Virus record (IMG/VR): IMGVR_UViG_3300018071_000003 | Location: 1-50,944 of that record | Direction: 5' to 3' (one strand) | Source of the DNA: a virus | Length of the DNA: 50,944 bases | In this document: in pieces, positions 25,801 through 32,852 of the stretch | Numbering within the stretch: position 1 is the stretch's first letter | Layout of the letters: each line of letters starts with the position of its first letter | Position numbers and translations under genes: made by a program | The notes under the pieces: model-generated | The model's database searches: none | Told to the model about the DNA's origin: nothing | The model's input: only the letters and a program-made list of their open reading frames with translations

Positions 25801-27250
25801 TATAGATTTCGTCGTTTATCTCTTCTTTAGTTGGTGCTTCAACCATCTTATTCAATATCAACCCAAGATATGCAAAAGCATCAACTTGGTCATCATGCTT
25901 GTCCCGAGGGAATCTTATCAACTCCTCTTGAAAAATCTGGAACCAATCTCCATCTTTCTCGAAGCGTATCGCGCGAGCACGCATTCTTGCCTGTATACTT
26001 CGTGCTCGTTGCATCTTATCCGTCGAAGGTTTCATCCCAAGCATGTTAGGATAAATACCTCGTTTAATCATTTCTTCGTGAAGAAAAGGTCCAATTGCCT
26101 TACTAATCTGCCCCTCTTCAATTGCAAACACTTCTGGTTTGTACAAGTTCTCAAGAGCAAACATACAATCTACAATTTCCAAACCATTCATTCGTTCTCT
26201 TACGACATTAACAATGTGCAAGATACCAAGTTCATCTAATCCACCAATTACGAAGGCGGTGTAGTCGGCTCTATCTCTTTCACTGACTGCCAAATCACAG
26301 GCGATGTAATAACGTAACGCTTTCTTTCTGTCTTCCTCAAGGCGTGGTATAAAGTCATTTCTTTTGAAATATGCGGTGGACTCGTCGATTGGTATGTTAA
26401 GGTATTCCTGGGAGTAAATCTCGGGCAAACCTTGTGCAACATATTTATCATACTCTGCTCGAAGCCATGCTTCATCGCGCTTATCAGCCCAGAGAAGATG
26501 TTCAAAGGTTTCGTCATGGGCTTTATACTTTACAGACAACCACGGGAGTCGGAACTTGGTAGATGTCTTGAGTGGTTCGACAACCAGTTCTTTCGGACGA
26601 CGACGTTCGGAAAGTTGATACTCCGGCATCAGTCTCTCCAACAGGCTGTCCATGTGTAAAATCGTACCAACCACCCGGACTAGTCCATTGTCTGAACGCA
26701 ACGGGAGCAAAGCTCCGAAAAACCATTTCCGGAATTTCTCCCGCCTGTCTTTGTTTATTACGCATTCATCCTCTTCAATGTCATCACAAACAATTAAATC
26801 AGGTCTTTTAGCTGCCCACTTCGCACCACGAAGTTGCTGCTCAGCCCCCTTAGCCATAACCCTAAATCTATGTCCATCGGGCATTTCCACAATTATGTCT
26901 GTCTCAGCATCTTTTAAGAACTTAGGAATACCAAACAATAGATGTATATTAGTATTGTCTTTAAGTTCATTCTTCAAATCATTAAGAAACAAAATGGCTT
27001 GTGCCTCAGTGCCTGAGATTAGGAGTATAAACTTGCGTTCTCTAAAGAGGGCACAAGCCAGCACATAACTGTGTGTAATTGCAGTTGACTTGGCAAATCC
27101 TCTAGGTGCAGCTATCGCTACAAACGGATTCTTAGAACAGCACAAACTCCACATCTCTCGATGGAAGTCGGGAATTGGAGCCGGTTGATCAAACTTCTTA
27201 AGAAGGACCGAACCTACAAATCCCTCTACAGTTTCACTAGTAATACTCAC
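25739..27250 (-). CDS. terL: Terminase large subunit
   Basis: A 503-residue packaging motor. The ATPase domain has Walker A A-P-R-G-F-A-K-S-T near residues 48-56 and Walker B L-I-V-C-D-D-I-E-E-D near 152-161. The nuclease domain shows I-A-C-D-L-A near 318-323 and the final metal-binding D-D-Q-V-D-A-F near 459-465. It starts at GTG, overlapping the stop of the small upstream gene as GTGA. It would pair with the small terminase at 27809 and dock on the portal encoded next. Confidence 0.92.
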   Translation of the reverse strand: MSITSETVEGFVGSVLLKKFDQPAPIPDFHREMWSLCCSKNPFVAIAAPRGFAKSTAITHSYVLACALFRERKFILLISGTEAQAILFLNDLKNELKDNTNIHLLFGIPKFLKDAETDIIVEMPDGHRFRVMAKGAEQQLRGAKWAAKRPDLIVCDDIEEDECVINKDRREKFRKWFFGALLPLRSDNGLVRVVGTILHMDSLLERLMPEYQLSERRRPKELVVEPLKTSTKFRLPWLSVKYKAHDETFEHLLWADKRDEAWLRAEYDKYVAQGLPEIYSQEYLNIPIDESTAYFKRNDFIPRLEEDRKKALRYYIACDLAVSERDRADYTAFVIGGLDELGILHIVNVVRERMNGLEIVDCMFALENLYKPEVFAIEEGQISKAIGPFLHEEMIKRGIYPNMLGMKPSTDKMQRARSIQARMRARAIRFEKDGDWFQIFQEELIRFPRDKHDDQVDAFAYLGLILNKMVEAPTKEEINDEIYNADLQSSGLFESGRSATTGY

Positions 27251-27402
27251 TTCTTATTCTTATGTGGCCCGCTTGCCCTTGGTTTCTGTTCAACATGTTG
27301 AGGCAATTTACCTTGAGACGGATATTCCTTATCCCATCGCTTTGCAATGTCAGGATGATTGATATGCATGAAAGCTGCTTGAGCCTTACTTTTGTACGGC
27401 AT
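27247..27402 (-). CDS. Short basic protein upstream of terminase
   Basis: A 51-residue protein beginning M-P-Y-K-S-K-A-Q and containing H-P-D-I-A-K-R-W-D. This is a recurrent tiny phage protein family with the start pattern P-x-K-S-x-A-Q-x-x-F-M. Function unknown. Its ATG lies inside the end of the lipoprotein gene and its stop overlaps the terminase GTG, so the three genes are translationally coupled. Confidence 0.65.
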   Translation of the reverse strand: MPYKSKAQAAFMHINHPDIAKRWDKEYPSQGKLPQHVEQKPRASGPHKNKK

Positions 27403-27565
27403 TAGGCACCCTACACTCAAAATATTGCCCCGGAGTAATATCCCATTTATATTGAATCATTGCAGTTTCACAATCTGTCTTAGATGTATATTGTCCATAT
27501 TCTTTTACGAGAGGATCAGAACAACTCATAAGTGTTACAATGATTAACGTCCACATTGGAGCCAT
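27386..27565 (-). CDS. Tiny lipoprotein
   Basis: A 59-residue protein from ATG 27565 (a second ATG at 27556 is possible). The N-terminus is a short signal peptide ending in a lipobox, L-M-S-C, with the lipidated Cys at residue 15. The mature part is about 44 residues with two further Cys residues that could form a disulfide. It lies between a HNH gene and the terminase genes on the late strand. An outer-membrane spanin or an exclusion lipoprotein are both conceivable; neither is shown. Confidence 0.55.
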   Translation of the reverse strand: MAPMWTLIIVTLMSCSDPLVKEYGQYTSKTDCETAMIQYKWDITPGQYFECRVPNAVQK

Positions 27566-27570
27566 AGCAA

Positions 27571-27846
27571 CTATTTCATCCTGGCATTCTTAGTTCTATT
27601 AAAAGATCTATTCCTATGAGCAGAAATAGCACGAGTATTCCCAAGGACATTAGAACCCCCTTTAATAAGAGGATTAATATGATCAACATCGGTTGACCCA
27701 GATAGATTCCCATGAACTGACTCATACTTACGTCGTGCCTGATTTCTTAACGAACGATTGTGTATCTGTTTAGGCTTCCCTTGGTAGTTCAGATACTCCC
27801 GCTTATAATTACGTGTTTGTGTCTTGTGTGACCGGCTCTGCGGCAT
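27571..27846 (-). CDS. Small HNH endonuclease
   Basis: A 91-residue, strongly basic protein. The HNH core is D-V-D-H-I-N-P-L near 53-60, followed by G-G-S-N, N-T-R and H-R-N-R-S-F-N-R near 76-83. Similar small HNH nucleases lie beside terminase genes in many phages and can assist packaging or act as homing enzymes. Its start overlaps the end of the small terminase gene by 38 bases. Confidence 0.7.
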   Translation of the reverse strand: MPQSRSHKTQTRNYKREYLNYQGKPKQIHNRSLRNQARRKYESVHGNLSGSTDVDHINPLIKGGSNVLGNTRAISAHRNRSFNRTKNARMK

Positions 27847-28330
27847 CTGTTATGTCCTTCATTCTTTTCTTAGCCATTTGTTCAAACTCCTTGGCTAAGT
27901 TCTTCAAAATATCTGCGACGGCTTCTTGACTCTGTGCATCCTTGGGCTGCTTACGCAGCAACAAGCGTTTGTCCACCATGTCTACCATAACCTTGTTAGT
28001 ATCTTTCATACCAACAGGTTTACGGATGAAGGTACCTGTTTTGGGGTCATACAGGAAATCCCCATTCTCCAACCTGTCCCAAATTACATCCAGAGCCTTA
28101 TCTATTCGTTTAGAGAGTTTGGTGTCTAGTTGTTGATCAGTTTCCGTTTGAACCGAAATTTCAATTTCTTTCCACCAAGGTTGGGTACGCCATTGACGAA
28201 TGGTACCTTCTGGTACATTCGTACACCCAGACGTAAGAACAATGTTTCCAAGAGCCAACCAAGTGGTGACCACCTCGATTCGCTTCTTGTCAGACCACCA
28301 TTCACCTTCTTTGTGATTTCCGTCACTCAT
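27809..28330 (-). CDS. terS: Terminase small subunit
   Basis: A 173-residue protein. The N-terminal 60 residues have a helix-turn-helix pattern with L-G-N-I-V-L-T-S-G and P-E-G-T-I-R-Q-W-R near 27-49, which would bind the packaging site. Next is a D-R-L-E-N-G-D-F segment near 85-92 typical of this family, then a basic helical C-terminus for contact with the large subunit. It lies upstream of the large terminase, separated by a HNH gene and two tiny genes. Confidence 0.75.
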   Translation of the reverse strand: MSDGNHKEGEWWSDKKRIEVVTTWLALGNIVLTSGCTNVPEGTIRQWRTQPWWKEIEISVQTETDQQLDTKLSKRIDKALDVIWDRLENGDFLYDPKTGTFIRKPVGMKDTNKVMVDMVDKRLLLRKQPKDAQSQEAVADILKNLAKEFEQMAKKRMKDITDAAEPVTQDTNT

Positions 28331-28425
28331 GACTTAGGTTCTCTGTAATTGTGGGTCTTGCCAATCTTGAGGGTTACGGGGAGGATCATCTGTACGCGGT
28401 TCCCATTCCCCTTTAGGTTCCGAAA

Positions 28426-28740
28426 CTACTTTGGGGATAGTGGGAGCATTCCCAAATCACCGCTGTCATCAACTATAAAGGTTGCTTCCCCAGATTCCGA
28501 GTCTTTGTAACAAAACTGTCGTTTTGGAGAAGCGTCAGTAAACACCACTTCTCCAGCTTTCATAACTTCTACAATTGGTTTTGGTACACCAACTCTAGAA
28601 GCAATGGATAAGACTTCCTTATTCTTGCAAGGAGTATCATAGAATGTAGCTGTGAAGGTGTCTTCTTTAATTACTCGGACAACTTTAGGAGAACAGGCAA
28701 CTAGGAATAGAGATAGGATAAGAAGAAGGGCTAGTCTCAT
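28426..28740 (-). CDS. Phage lipoprotein, first gene of the leftward cluster
   Basis: A 104-residue protein with a classic lipoprotein signal: a basic start, a hydrophobic core and the lipobox L-V-A-C with the modified Cys at residue 16. The mature domain has two more Cys residues, about 40 residues apart, and mixed strands. It is the promoter-proximal leftward gene, with a GAGG ribosome site before ATG and a promoter at 28789-28817. This early placement suits a superinfection-exclusion or envelope-modifying protein better than a late lysis protein, but that is inference. The 95 bases between it and the small terminase gene hold no convincing start-to-stop frame. Confidence 0.65.
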   Translation of the reverse strand: MRLALLLILSLFLVACSPKVVRVIKEDTFTATFYDTPCKNKEVLSIASRVGVPKPIVEVMKAGEVVFTDASPKRQFCYKDSESGEATFIVDDSGDLGMLPLSPK

Positions 28741-28788
28741 AAGACCTCAAGGTTAGATGAAAATTACAAATACTTACTCTATATCTAC

Positions 28789-28817
28789 ATTATAGCATAA
28801 ATTATTATAATATGCAA
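28789..28817 (-). promoter_or_regulatory. Leftward sigma-70 promoter
   Basis: On the minus strand a perfect -10 TATAAT (28789-28794) lies 17 bases from a weaker -35, TTGCAT (28812-28817). It would transcribe the lipoprotein and probably the whole virion cluster. It is back to back with the rightward promoter at 28826, nine bases apart. Confidence 0.65.
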
Positions 28818-28825
28818 GAAATAAC

Positions 28826-28854
28826 TTGACAAGATGTCATTTTCGTGATATAAT
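28826..28854 (+). promoter_or_regulatory. Rightward consensus sigma-70 promoter
   Basis: TTGACA (28826-28831), a 17-base spacer and TATAAT (28849-28854): both hexamers match consensus fully. Transcription would begin near 28861 and cover the HTH-HNH gene. Confidence 0.9.
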
Positions 28855-28883
28855 AGATGTGTGTCAAATATAAAGGAGAGATA

Positions 28884-29366
28884 ATGACTCATACTGAAAG
28901 ACAACAAGTAATACAGAAGTTAATTACAAAAGGATGTACAATGAAAGAAATTGGTAGAGCTATTGGTGGTGTATCAAGACAACGTGTGTATCAATTACTT
29001 ACAAAATATAATATACCAATACTAAATCGGAAAAACCATGGATTTTGGAAACAACAACCTATTCAAGCCAAATGGCTTTGGAAAATTATATGTAGTAAAA
29101 AATTAGAGAAACATATTAAATGGGAACTCTTTCAATATTTAAGTTCTAAATTTCCAACACATTGTCCAATTTTTAATTTAGAATTAGATTATTCTAATGG
29201 TACCAAAACTCGCAGAGATAATAGTCCCTCTATAGACCGAATAGATTCATTTAAACCTTATAGTGTAACTAATGTTCATATTATTAGTTGGAGAGCTAAT
29301 AGAATCAAAAATGATGGAACATCCGAAGAACATAGACGCATTGCTGACTACCTCTTGTCACAATAA
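28884..29366 (+). CDS. HTH plus HNH-type endonuclease
   Basis: About 160 residues from ATG 28884, which has AAGGAGAG just upstream; an in-frame GTG at 28857 has no ribosome site and overlaps the predicted transcription start. Residues 5-45 form a helix-turn-helix of the resolvase type (M-K-E-I-G-R-A-I-G, then S-R-Q-R-V-Y-Q-L-L). The C-terminal part has S-I-D-R-I-D-S, a following N-V-H-I-I-S-W and A-N-R-I-K-N-D, the pattern of small phage HNH nucleases. It is the first rightward gene and AT-rich. It may be a homing enzyme whose HTH also lets it bind phage DNA. Confidence 0.7.
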   Translation: MTHTERQQVIQKLITKGCTMKEIGRAIGGVSRQRVYQLLTKYNIPILNRKNHGFWKQQPIQAKWLWKIICSKKLEKHIKWELFQYLSSKFPTHCPIFNLELDYSNGTKTRRDNSPSIDRIDSFKPYSVTNVHIISWRANRIKNDGTSEEHRRIADYLLSQ

Positions 29367-29368
29367 AT

Positions 29369-29397
29369 TTGACAACTATAATAAAAAGGAGTATAAT
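29369..29397 (+). promoter_or_regulatory. Second rightward consensus sigma-70 promoter
   Basis: TTGACA (29369-29374), 17 bases, TATAAT (29392-29397), both perfect. It starts two bases after the stop codon of the HTH-HNH gene and fires into the long non-coding stretch ahead of the GC-rich gene. Confidence 0.9.
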
Positions 29398-29412
29398 GTA
29401 GTTATAACAGGG

Positions 29413-29442
29413 CAAAGATATATAACAAAGAACAAAGATATA
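29413..29442. repeat. Two CAAAGATATA direct repeats, 20 bases apart
   Basis: CAAAGATATA occurs at 29413-29422 and 29433-29442, so the two copies are offset by 20 bases, about two helical turns, within very AT-rich DNA. This could be a small iteron pair or a protein-binding site; two copies alone are weak evidence. Confidence 0.4.
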
Positions 29443-29890
29443 ATATATAATATAGTTGTAGTTGTTTTATGTTTATACCGTCTTAAGATGGTGGCAAACG
29501 GCCCACCCCAAACCCCTTCTCGTAACCCCTCCATTAGACGCTTTCATTAATCCTGTGCGAGCTGCGGTTGCTTCCTAGCGAGCACAAAAGTTCCGTTCAG
29601 TTCAATATAATGTATATATTAAATAAATTAATATTATAAGAGATACTCCCCTAAGTTTAAAAATAGCTCAAACTATTGTTTACATGTATGAACCAAATTC
29701 CCATGGGGCCAATTTTCCCCCCATCCCCCCTTGAGAAAGGGAAAAAGAAAATCTGCCCTCTGGGCAATTACCTAGATGAGAATGATTCTCATTACCTCGA
29801 CGAAGATCATGCTGCGGTATTCACACTCCATCCATTCAATACCTTACAACTATGTCAGGCTACCAGAATGCCCTTGTAACAGAGCGCCTG

Positions 29891-29904
29891 GTCATACGTA
29901 TGAC
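29891..29904. promoter_or_regulatory. Palindromic operator-like site 1
   Basis: GTCATACGTATGAC is a perfect 14-bp palindrome. Near-copies occur at 30999-31012 and 31124-31137, all followed by ACAA-type flanks, so this is probably a binding site for a dimeric regulator or nuclease. Confidence 0.65.
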
Positions 29905-29945
29905 AAGGTCACAGCCTACGACAACTTCATCCCAGGCCAAACCCA

Positions 29946-30006
29946 TTCCTGAAAAGGGAAGATGAACAGAAACACACGCTCTCTATTGAACTTTCCTGAA
30001 AAGGGA
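29946..30006. repeat. 14-bp direct repeat
   Basis: TTCCTGAAAAGGGA occurs at 29946-29959 and again at 29993-30006, 47 bases apart, upstream of the GC-rich gene. The two copies are identical. Purpose unknown. Confidence 0.55.
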
Positions 30007-30223
30007 GTATCATACGGGTAGTGGGTAGATAAGCAGGTTCACGGGCAAGGCTGGCGCGGGATACGTAGCTACTCTCGCGGGAAGTCCCCAGCGATGCCCC
30101 TACTCCGAAGCAAGCCTTGGCCCATGCGCATCCGCACGCAGGCACGCTACCATCTGCCTCTGCTCCCATCCTCGCGCTATCCCGGTCAACCAAGGTCAAC
30201 CCTCACAATCAAAGGTGAACACA

Positions 30224-30913
30224 ATGGCGAAAGCCAACAGGAAACAGAAAGCGCAGGAACAGCCCGAGGTGAACGTGCTTCAGGCTGCGCTACAGCAGGC
30301 CCTAGACGCTCCAGCTACGGTCAAGGCTGCCCCAGTAGTCAACATGCAGCCTCAGCCCGATCTGCAAGCCGTGAACGTGTTCGTAGTGGTTGGCGGAACG
30401 TCGTCCAAGCCTGTTCTCACGGACGCGAAAGTTCATCCCGCCATCACGGCGGAGCAGCTCAAGAAGTACGGCGCAAGCCGCAAAGATGTGACGCAAGGTC
30501 TTTCCCTGAACTTGATGGCTGGTACGAAGTTGGAGTCCTCCATCCTGAACAGGGATAACGACCTCTGGGCGGAGCGTAGTCTGCGGACGGACAAGGCCGC
30601 GTTCTTTCACTTGACCGAATCCGAAGGCGGGAGCAAGATGTTCTGCACCGCGTGGGCACTCGACATCGCCGAACGCAAGCGCTACGACGCGCCGACTCTC
30701 CAGACTCTCTGGCGCGCAGTAAGGCGCTACAAGGTCGCAGGCGGAGAGATGGAAGCCCGTCTCAGCCCGATGGAGAAGTTCGCCCGTGCGCTGCTTGAAG
30801 TGATCGACAATCCCGACATGCAGTCGGGCGCGAAAATCGCTTCTCTCAGACAGAGCGTGTTTGCGAAAGCGAATATCGAAGGGGTTGTCATCCCCATCGC
30901 CAAGCAGGCGTGA
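30224..30913 (+). CDS. GC-rich orphan gene, unknown function
   Basis: About 229 residues from ATG 30224, which follows an AAAGGTG ribosome site; a GTG nine bases upstream is possible. The first 45 residues are Ala/Gln/Pro-rich. The rest is a folded mixed domain with W-A-L-D-I-A-E-R-K-R-Y-D near 145-156 and a helical C-terminus. I recognise no family. Codon use is strongly G/C-ending, unlike all neighbours: one line (30601-30660) has 34 G or C of 60, against 23 of 60 just downstream (31021-31080). It has its own terminator and is bracketed by palindromes, like an acquired cargo gene. Confidence 0.7.
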   Translation: MAKANRKQKAQEQPEVNVLQAALQQALDAPATVKAAPVVNMQPQPDLQAVNVFVVVGGTSSKPVLTDAKVHPAITAEQLKKYGASRKDVTQGLSLNLMAGTKLESSILNRDNDLWAERSLRTDKAAFFHLTESEGGSKMFCTAWALDIAERKRYDAPTLQTLWRAVRRYKVAGGEMEARLSPMEKFARALLEVIDNPDMQSGAKIASLRQSVFAKANIEGVVIPIAKQA

Positions 30914-30920
30914 CCCTTCA

Positions 30921-30951
30921 AAGCCTACCCTAACCCGGTAGGCTTTTTTTT
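30921..30951 (+). terminator. Rho-independent terminator
   Basis: AAGCCTACC and GGTAGGCTT form a 9-bp stem with a 7-base loop, followed by a run of eight T residues. It closes the GC-rich gene eight bases after its stop codon. Confidence 0.92.
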
Positions 30952-30961
30952 GTCCTCAAAA

Positions 30962-30980
30962 CCCCTATTCCCAATAGGGG
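30962..30980. terminator. Second hairpin, possibly a minus-strand terminator
   Basis: CCCCTATT and AATAGGGG form an 8-bp stem around a 3-base loop. On the minus strand it is followed by TTTT, so it may stop leftward transcription or back up the terminator next to it. Confidence 0.55.
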
Positions 30981-30998
30981 CATAAAACTACTCATCAT

Positions 30999-31012
30999 GT
31001 CATAAGTATGAC
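30999..31012. promoter_or_regulatory. Palindromic operator-like site 2
   Basis: GTCATAAGTATGAC differs from site 1 by one central base. It lies 32 bases upstream of the -35 element of the promoter at 31045-31073. Confidence 0.65.
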
Positions 31013-31044
31013 AAAAATCATCAATCCCTAACTCATTGATACTA

Positions 31045-31073
31045 TTGACTTTCTTCCAAAAGTGTGCTATAAT
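31045..31073 (+). promoter_or_regulatory. Rightward sigma-70 promoter between two operators
   Basis: TTGACT (31045-31050, one mismatch), 17 bases, TATAAT (31068-31073, perfect). It would transcribe the hairpin-rich stretch and the small-protein and amidoligase genes. Operator-like sites flank it, centred about 125 bases apart. Confidence 0.85.
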
Positions 31074-31123
31074 GGGGGACATAATAGGATGATATTGTCT
31101 TATTGTGGCCGAATTGTCATTGT

Positions 31124-31137
31124 GGCATAAGTATGAC
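31124..31137. promoter_or_regulatory. Palindromic operator-like site 3
   Basis: GGCATAAGTATGAC matches site 2 except for one base. It is about 50 bases after the predicted transcription start, so together with site 2 it could close a repression loop. Confidence 0.6.
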
Positions 31138-31202
31138 AAATTTCGGGTGCTCTCTAAAAACTCGGGTCTATTCCAGGTTAAACTAGGGATAGACAACAAA
31201 GC

Positions 31203-31378
31203 CCTTACGCGCAATCCGTAAGGCGTCAAGTAGGACGGCTAATAGTCGGCCCCAAGCCGATGTATAGGCCAGCTATACTTGTCGTGATCCGGTGCTGGAA
31301 ATCCTCCCCACATCGCCAAAACCTAGGTGTAATTCCCTAACAATCGAAAGAATTGGAATTAGGGTTATAATTCCTAGG
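31203..31378 (+). other. Hairpin-rich leader or non-coding RNA candidate
   Basis: Four stem-loops follow one another downstream of the operator-flanked promoter: CCTTAC/GTAAGG (31203-31223), TCGGC/GCCGA (31246-31260), GTATAG/CTATAC (31262-31278), and a larger one in which CCTAGG at 31322-31327 faces CCTAGG at 31373-31378, with CCCTAA/TTAGGG and CAAT/ATTG nested inside. About 700 bases separate the promoter from the first well-supported gene at 31790. The remainder, 31380-31789, holds a 12-bp palindrome CCCAAGCTTGGG (31708-31719) but no strong gene. No known riboswitch or tRNA pattern is recognised. Confidence 0.5.
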
Positions 31379-31615
31379 CAATAGCCGACAAGCTACGTAG
31401 CAGCCTCCCCCTCGCCCGATTACCGGCCCACGTACCTTGACTAAGTCTAAACAGGCAATCCCGCCAACGATAGATAACGGGATAACGGGCCTCCAAAACC
31501 CAATTGCGAATGTCTTGTTTAAGACCCATCCCGCTAACACCCACACAGGACTGGAAACAATCCAGCGCGGAATCCGTCTATTCGGAAAAGCACCTAGGCA
31601 AATGAAAGGAAAATT

Positions 31616-31705
31616 ATGAGCACAATCGGTTTTATCTATTATCGTAAGCGTGGCTGGTCGAGAGCAAAGATTCATCCTGTCTGCCGCGGTATCTGGCAAC
31701 GGTAG
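31616..31705 (+). CDS. Possible 29-residue basic peptide
   Basis: ATG at 31616 follows an AAAGGAAAA ribosome-like site and opens a 29-residue frame rich in Arg, Tyr and Trp, with one Cys. It is in the right direction for the rightward transcript, but its short length makes chance plausible. Confidence 0.3.
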   Translation: MSTIGFIYYRKRGWSRAKIHPVCRGIWQR

Positions 31706-31789
31706 TTCCCAAGCTTGGGTGCTTCTCCGAGTAGACCAAAAGGAGCTCAATTTGGAGCGACACTTGTTTACTCGTTTTAAGGAGGTTTT

Positions 31790-31987
31790 ATGCATCCAGA
31801 AATTGAAGCAATGTTAGATGATTTGCAGGCTTTATGCGCAAGGCATAACCTGCATTGGGCGCACATGGTAGATCCTGACACAGGTAAGACCGGCGTACTC
31901 CTCGCCCACGCCAAGTCTGTCCCTTCCATGAAATATATGGAATTGTTGGGCCTCATTGATCCAATTGCTCCACAGGAACTTCAATGA
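31790..31987 (+). CDS. Small protein, unknown function
   Basis: A 65-residue protein with a strong AAGGAGG ribosome site. The sequence has an acidic helical N-terminus, then A-R-H-N-L-H-W-A-H-M-V-D-P-D-T-G-K-T. It ends in a second short helix. No family is recognised. It is the first well-supported gene after the operator-flanked promoter and overlaps the next gene as ATGA, so it starts the block of small genes. Confidence 0.65.
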   Translation: MHPEIEAMLDDLQALCARHNLHWAHMVDPDTGKTGVLLAHAKSVPSMKYMELLGLIDPIAPQELQ

Positions 31988-32271
31988 ATAACTCCAACGG
32001 AATTGAAGTTGGTGATTTAGTTGTAGTTTATAAGTTGCCTTCGTGTAAATGTCCACAGTCTCTTGGTCTCTTTGGCCAGGTACTTGCCTTACGACATGTA
32101 GGAAAAGCCTCCTGTGCTCATTGTGGTGCCGAGCGAGAACCGGCTTTAGTGGCGTTTGGAATAACCGAGGATGGTTGTGGAATTGAGGCATATCGCCTCA
32201 AAAAAATCCCTCCCATCGAAGTTCTTGATGAACTCATTTTAGAAGAGGAGTTTTACGACGAAAATGTATAA
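31984..32271 (+). CDS. Small Cys-rich protein
   Basis: A 95-residue protein with C-K-C near residues 21-23 and C-A-H-C-G near 44-48, which together could bind zinc. The C-terminus is acidic. It begins with a beta segment I-E-V-G-D-L-V-V-V-Y, as in small KOW or SH3-like domains. Four-base overlap with the previous gene and eight with the next show tight coupling. Confidence 0.6.
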   Translation: MNNSNGIEVGDLVVVYKLPSCKCPQSLGLFGQVLALRHVGKASCAHCGAEREPALVAFGITEDGCGIEAYRLKKIPPIEVLDELILEEEFYDENV

Positions 32272-32458
32272 ACTTGAAGTAGTGCCACATCAAAGTGGTT
32301 CATTTAGATATAGTGTGTGTTATTGCCCTAACGATAACTTGGAAATTGAGGTTTCAAGTGGATTTCGTTCTTCTGAAGCACAGGCGCACCGTGACGGTGC
32401 TGAGGAATTGAAGTTTGCTAAATTGTTCAATTTAGGAAAAGAATACTCCCGTGAATAA
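32264..32458 (+). CDS. Small protein, unknown function
   Basis: A 64-residue protein: a short beta-rich N-terminal half with C-Y-C near residues 19-21, then a helix beginning at the conserved-looking S-E-A-Q-A-H-R-D-G-A segment. No family is recognised. It overlaps both neighbours by eight bases. Confidence 0.55.
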   Translation: MYKLEVVPHQSGSFRYSVCYCPNDNLEIEVSSGFRSSEAQAHRDGAEELKFAKLFNLGKEYSRE

Positions 32459-32852
32459 AACATTCGCCAAGCAAGCCCATCTGTTCGCTCATCGTAAGGC
32501 AGGAGCGCAGCACAGATTCGAGAAGCTATATGTCGAGTTGAAAGCACAGGTTGAAATGGCTTGGACTTCGGATTTGATGAAGCTTGAGGCAGAATTCAAA
32601 CTTACCTCGAAATCCAATCAGGCTTTGGCTTTCACCAAGACCAATCGTATCCGCGAAATGGCGGAGAAAACTGCTCGTGAAGTTATGCGGACAGTGTTCA
32701 ACGAGTGGCGTCAAGAAATTAACCGCATTGTTTCAGACCTAGGCGGTTATCCCCAAGAGGATGGCAACATTCTCTTTCCAGATGCATCCATTGCCAAGAT
32801 GCCTAAAGGTTTGTGGATTGCACCAGAAAATCTTCTTAAATTAGCAGCATGA
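32451..32852 (+). CDS. Helical protein, unknown function
   Basis: A 133-residue protein starting at GTG 32451. It is mostly helical, with many Lys, Glu and Ala residues up to about 95, then a short Gly/Pro-rich segment. No domain is recognised. The overlap with the next ATG (membrane protein) is four bases. Confidence 0.6.
   Translation: MNKTFAKQAHLFAHRKAGAQHRFEKLYVELKAQVEMAWTSDLMKLEAEFKLTSKSNQALAFTKTNRIREMAEKTAREVMRTVFNEWRQEINRIVSDLGGYPQEDGNILFPDASIAKMPKGLWIAPENLLKLAA

Larger units (their letters stand above)
29398..30223 (+). other. Long non-coding stretch downstream of a strong promoter
   Basis: About 825 bases with no frame I can support. The first 300 bases are very AT-rich, including two CAAAGATATA copies and TATATAT-type runs. 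From about 29880 the composition turns GC-rich and continues so into the following gene. The stretch also holds a perfect 14-bp palindrome and a 14-bp direct repeat, listed separately. Candidate roles are an untranslated leader, a replication origin or the scar of an insertion. Short frames on both strands in the GC-rich half look like chance openings. Confidence 0.5.

Noticed and set aside
28331-28425. Short Pro-rich frame between the lipoprotein and small terminase genes
   Set aside because: It has no ATG, GTG or TTG start in frame.
29607-29640. TATAAT in the AT-rich block as another promoter
   Set aside because: No acceptable -35 sequence at 16-18 bases upstream; AT-rich DNA gives this hexamer by chance.
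30094-30610. Overlapping frames on both strands of the GC-rich gene
   Set aside because: GC-rich coding sequence has few stops in alternative frames; composition is Ser/Arg/Ala-random and the 30224 frame with ribosome site and terminator is clearly better.
31190-31400. tRNA gene in the hairpin-rich stretch
   Set aside because: No cloverleaf with a T-arm of the GGTTCRA type or a matching acceptor stem could be drawn.
31437-31619. 60-residue frame starting at TTG
   Set aside because: No ribosome site, inside the non-coding leader, no recognisable pattern; it could be real but is not supportable.
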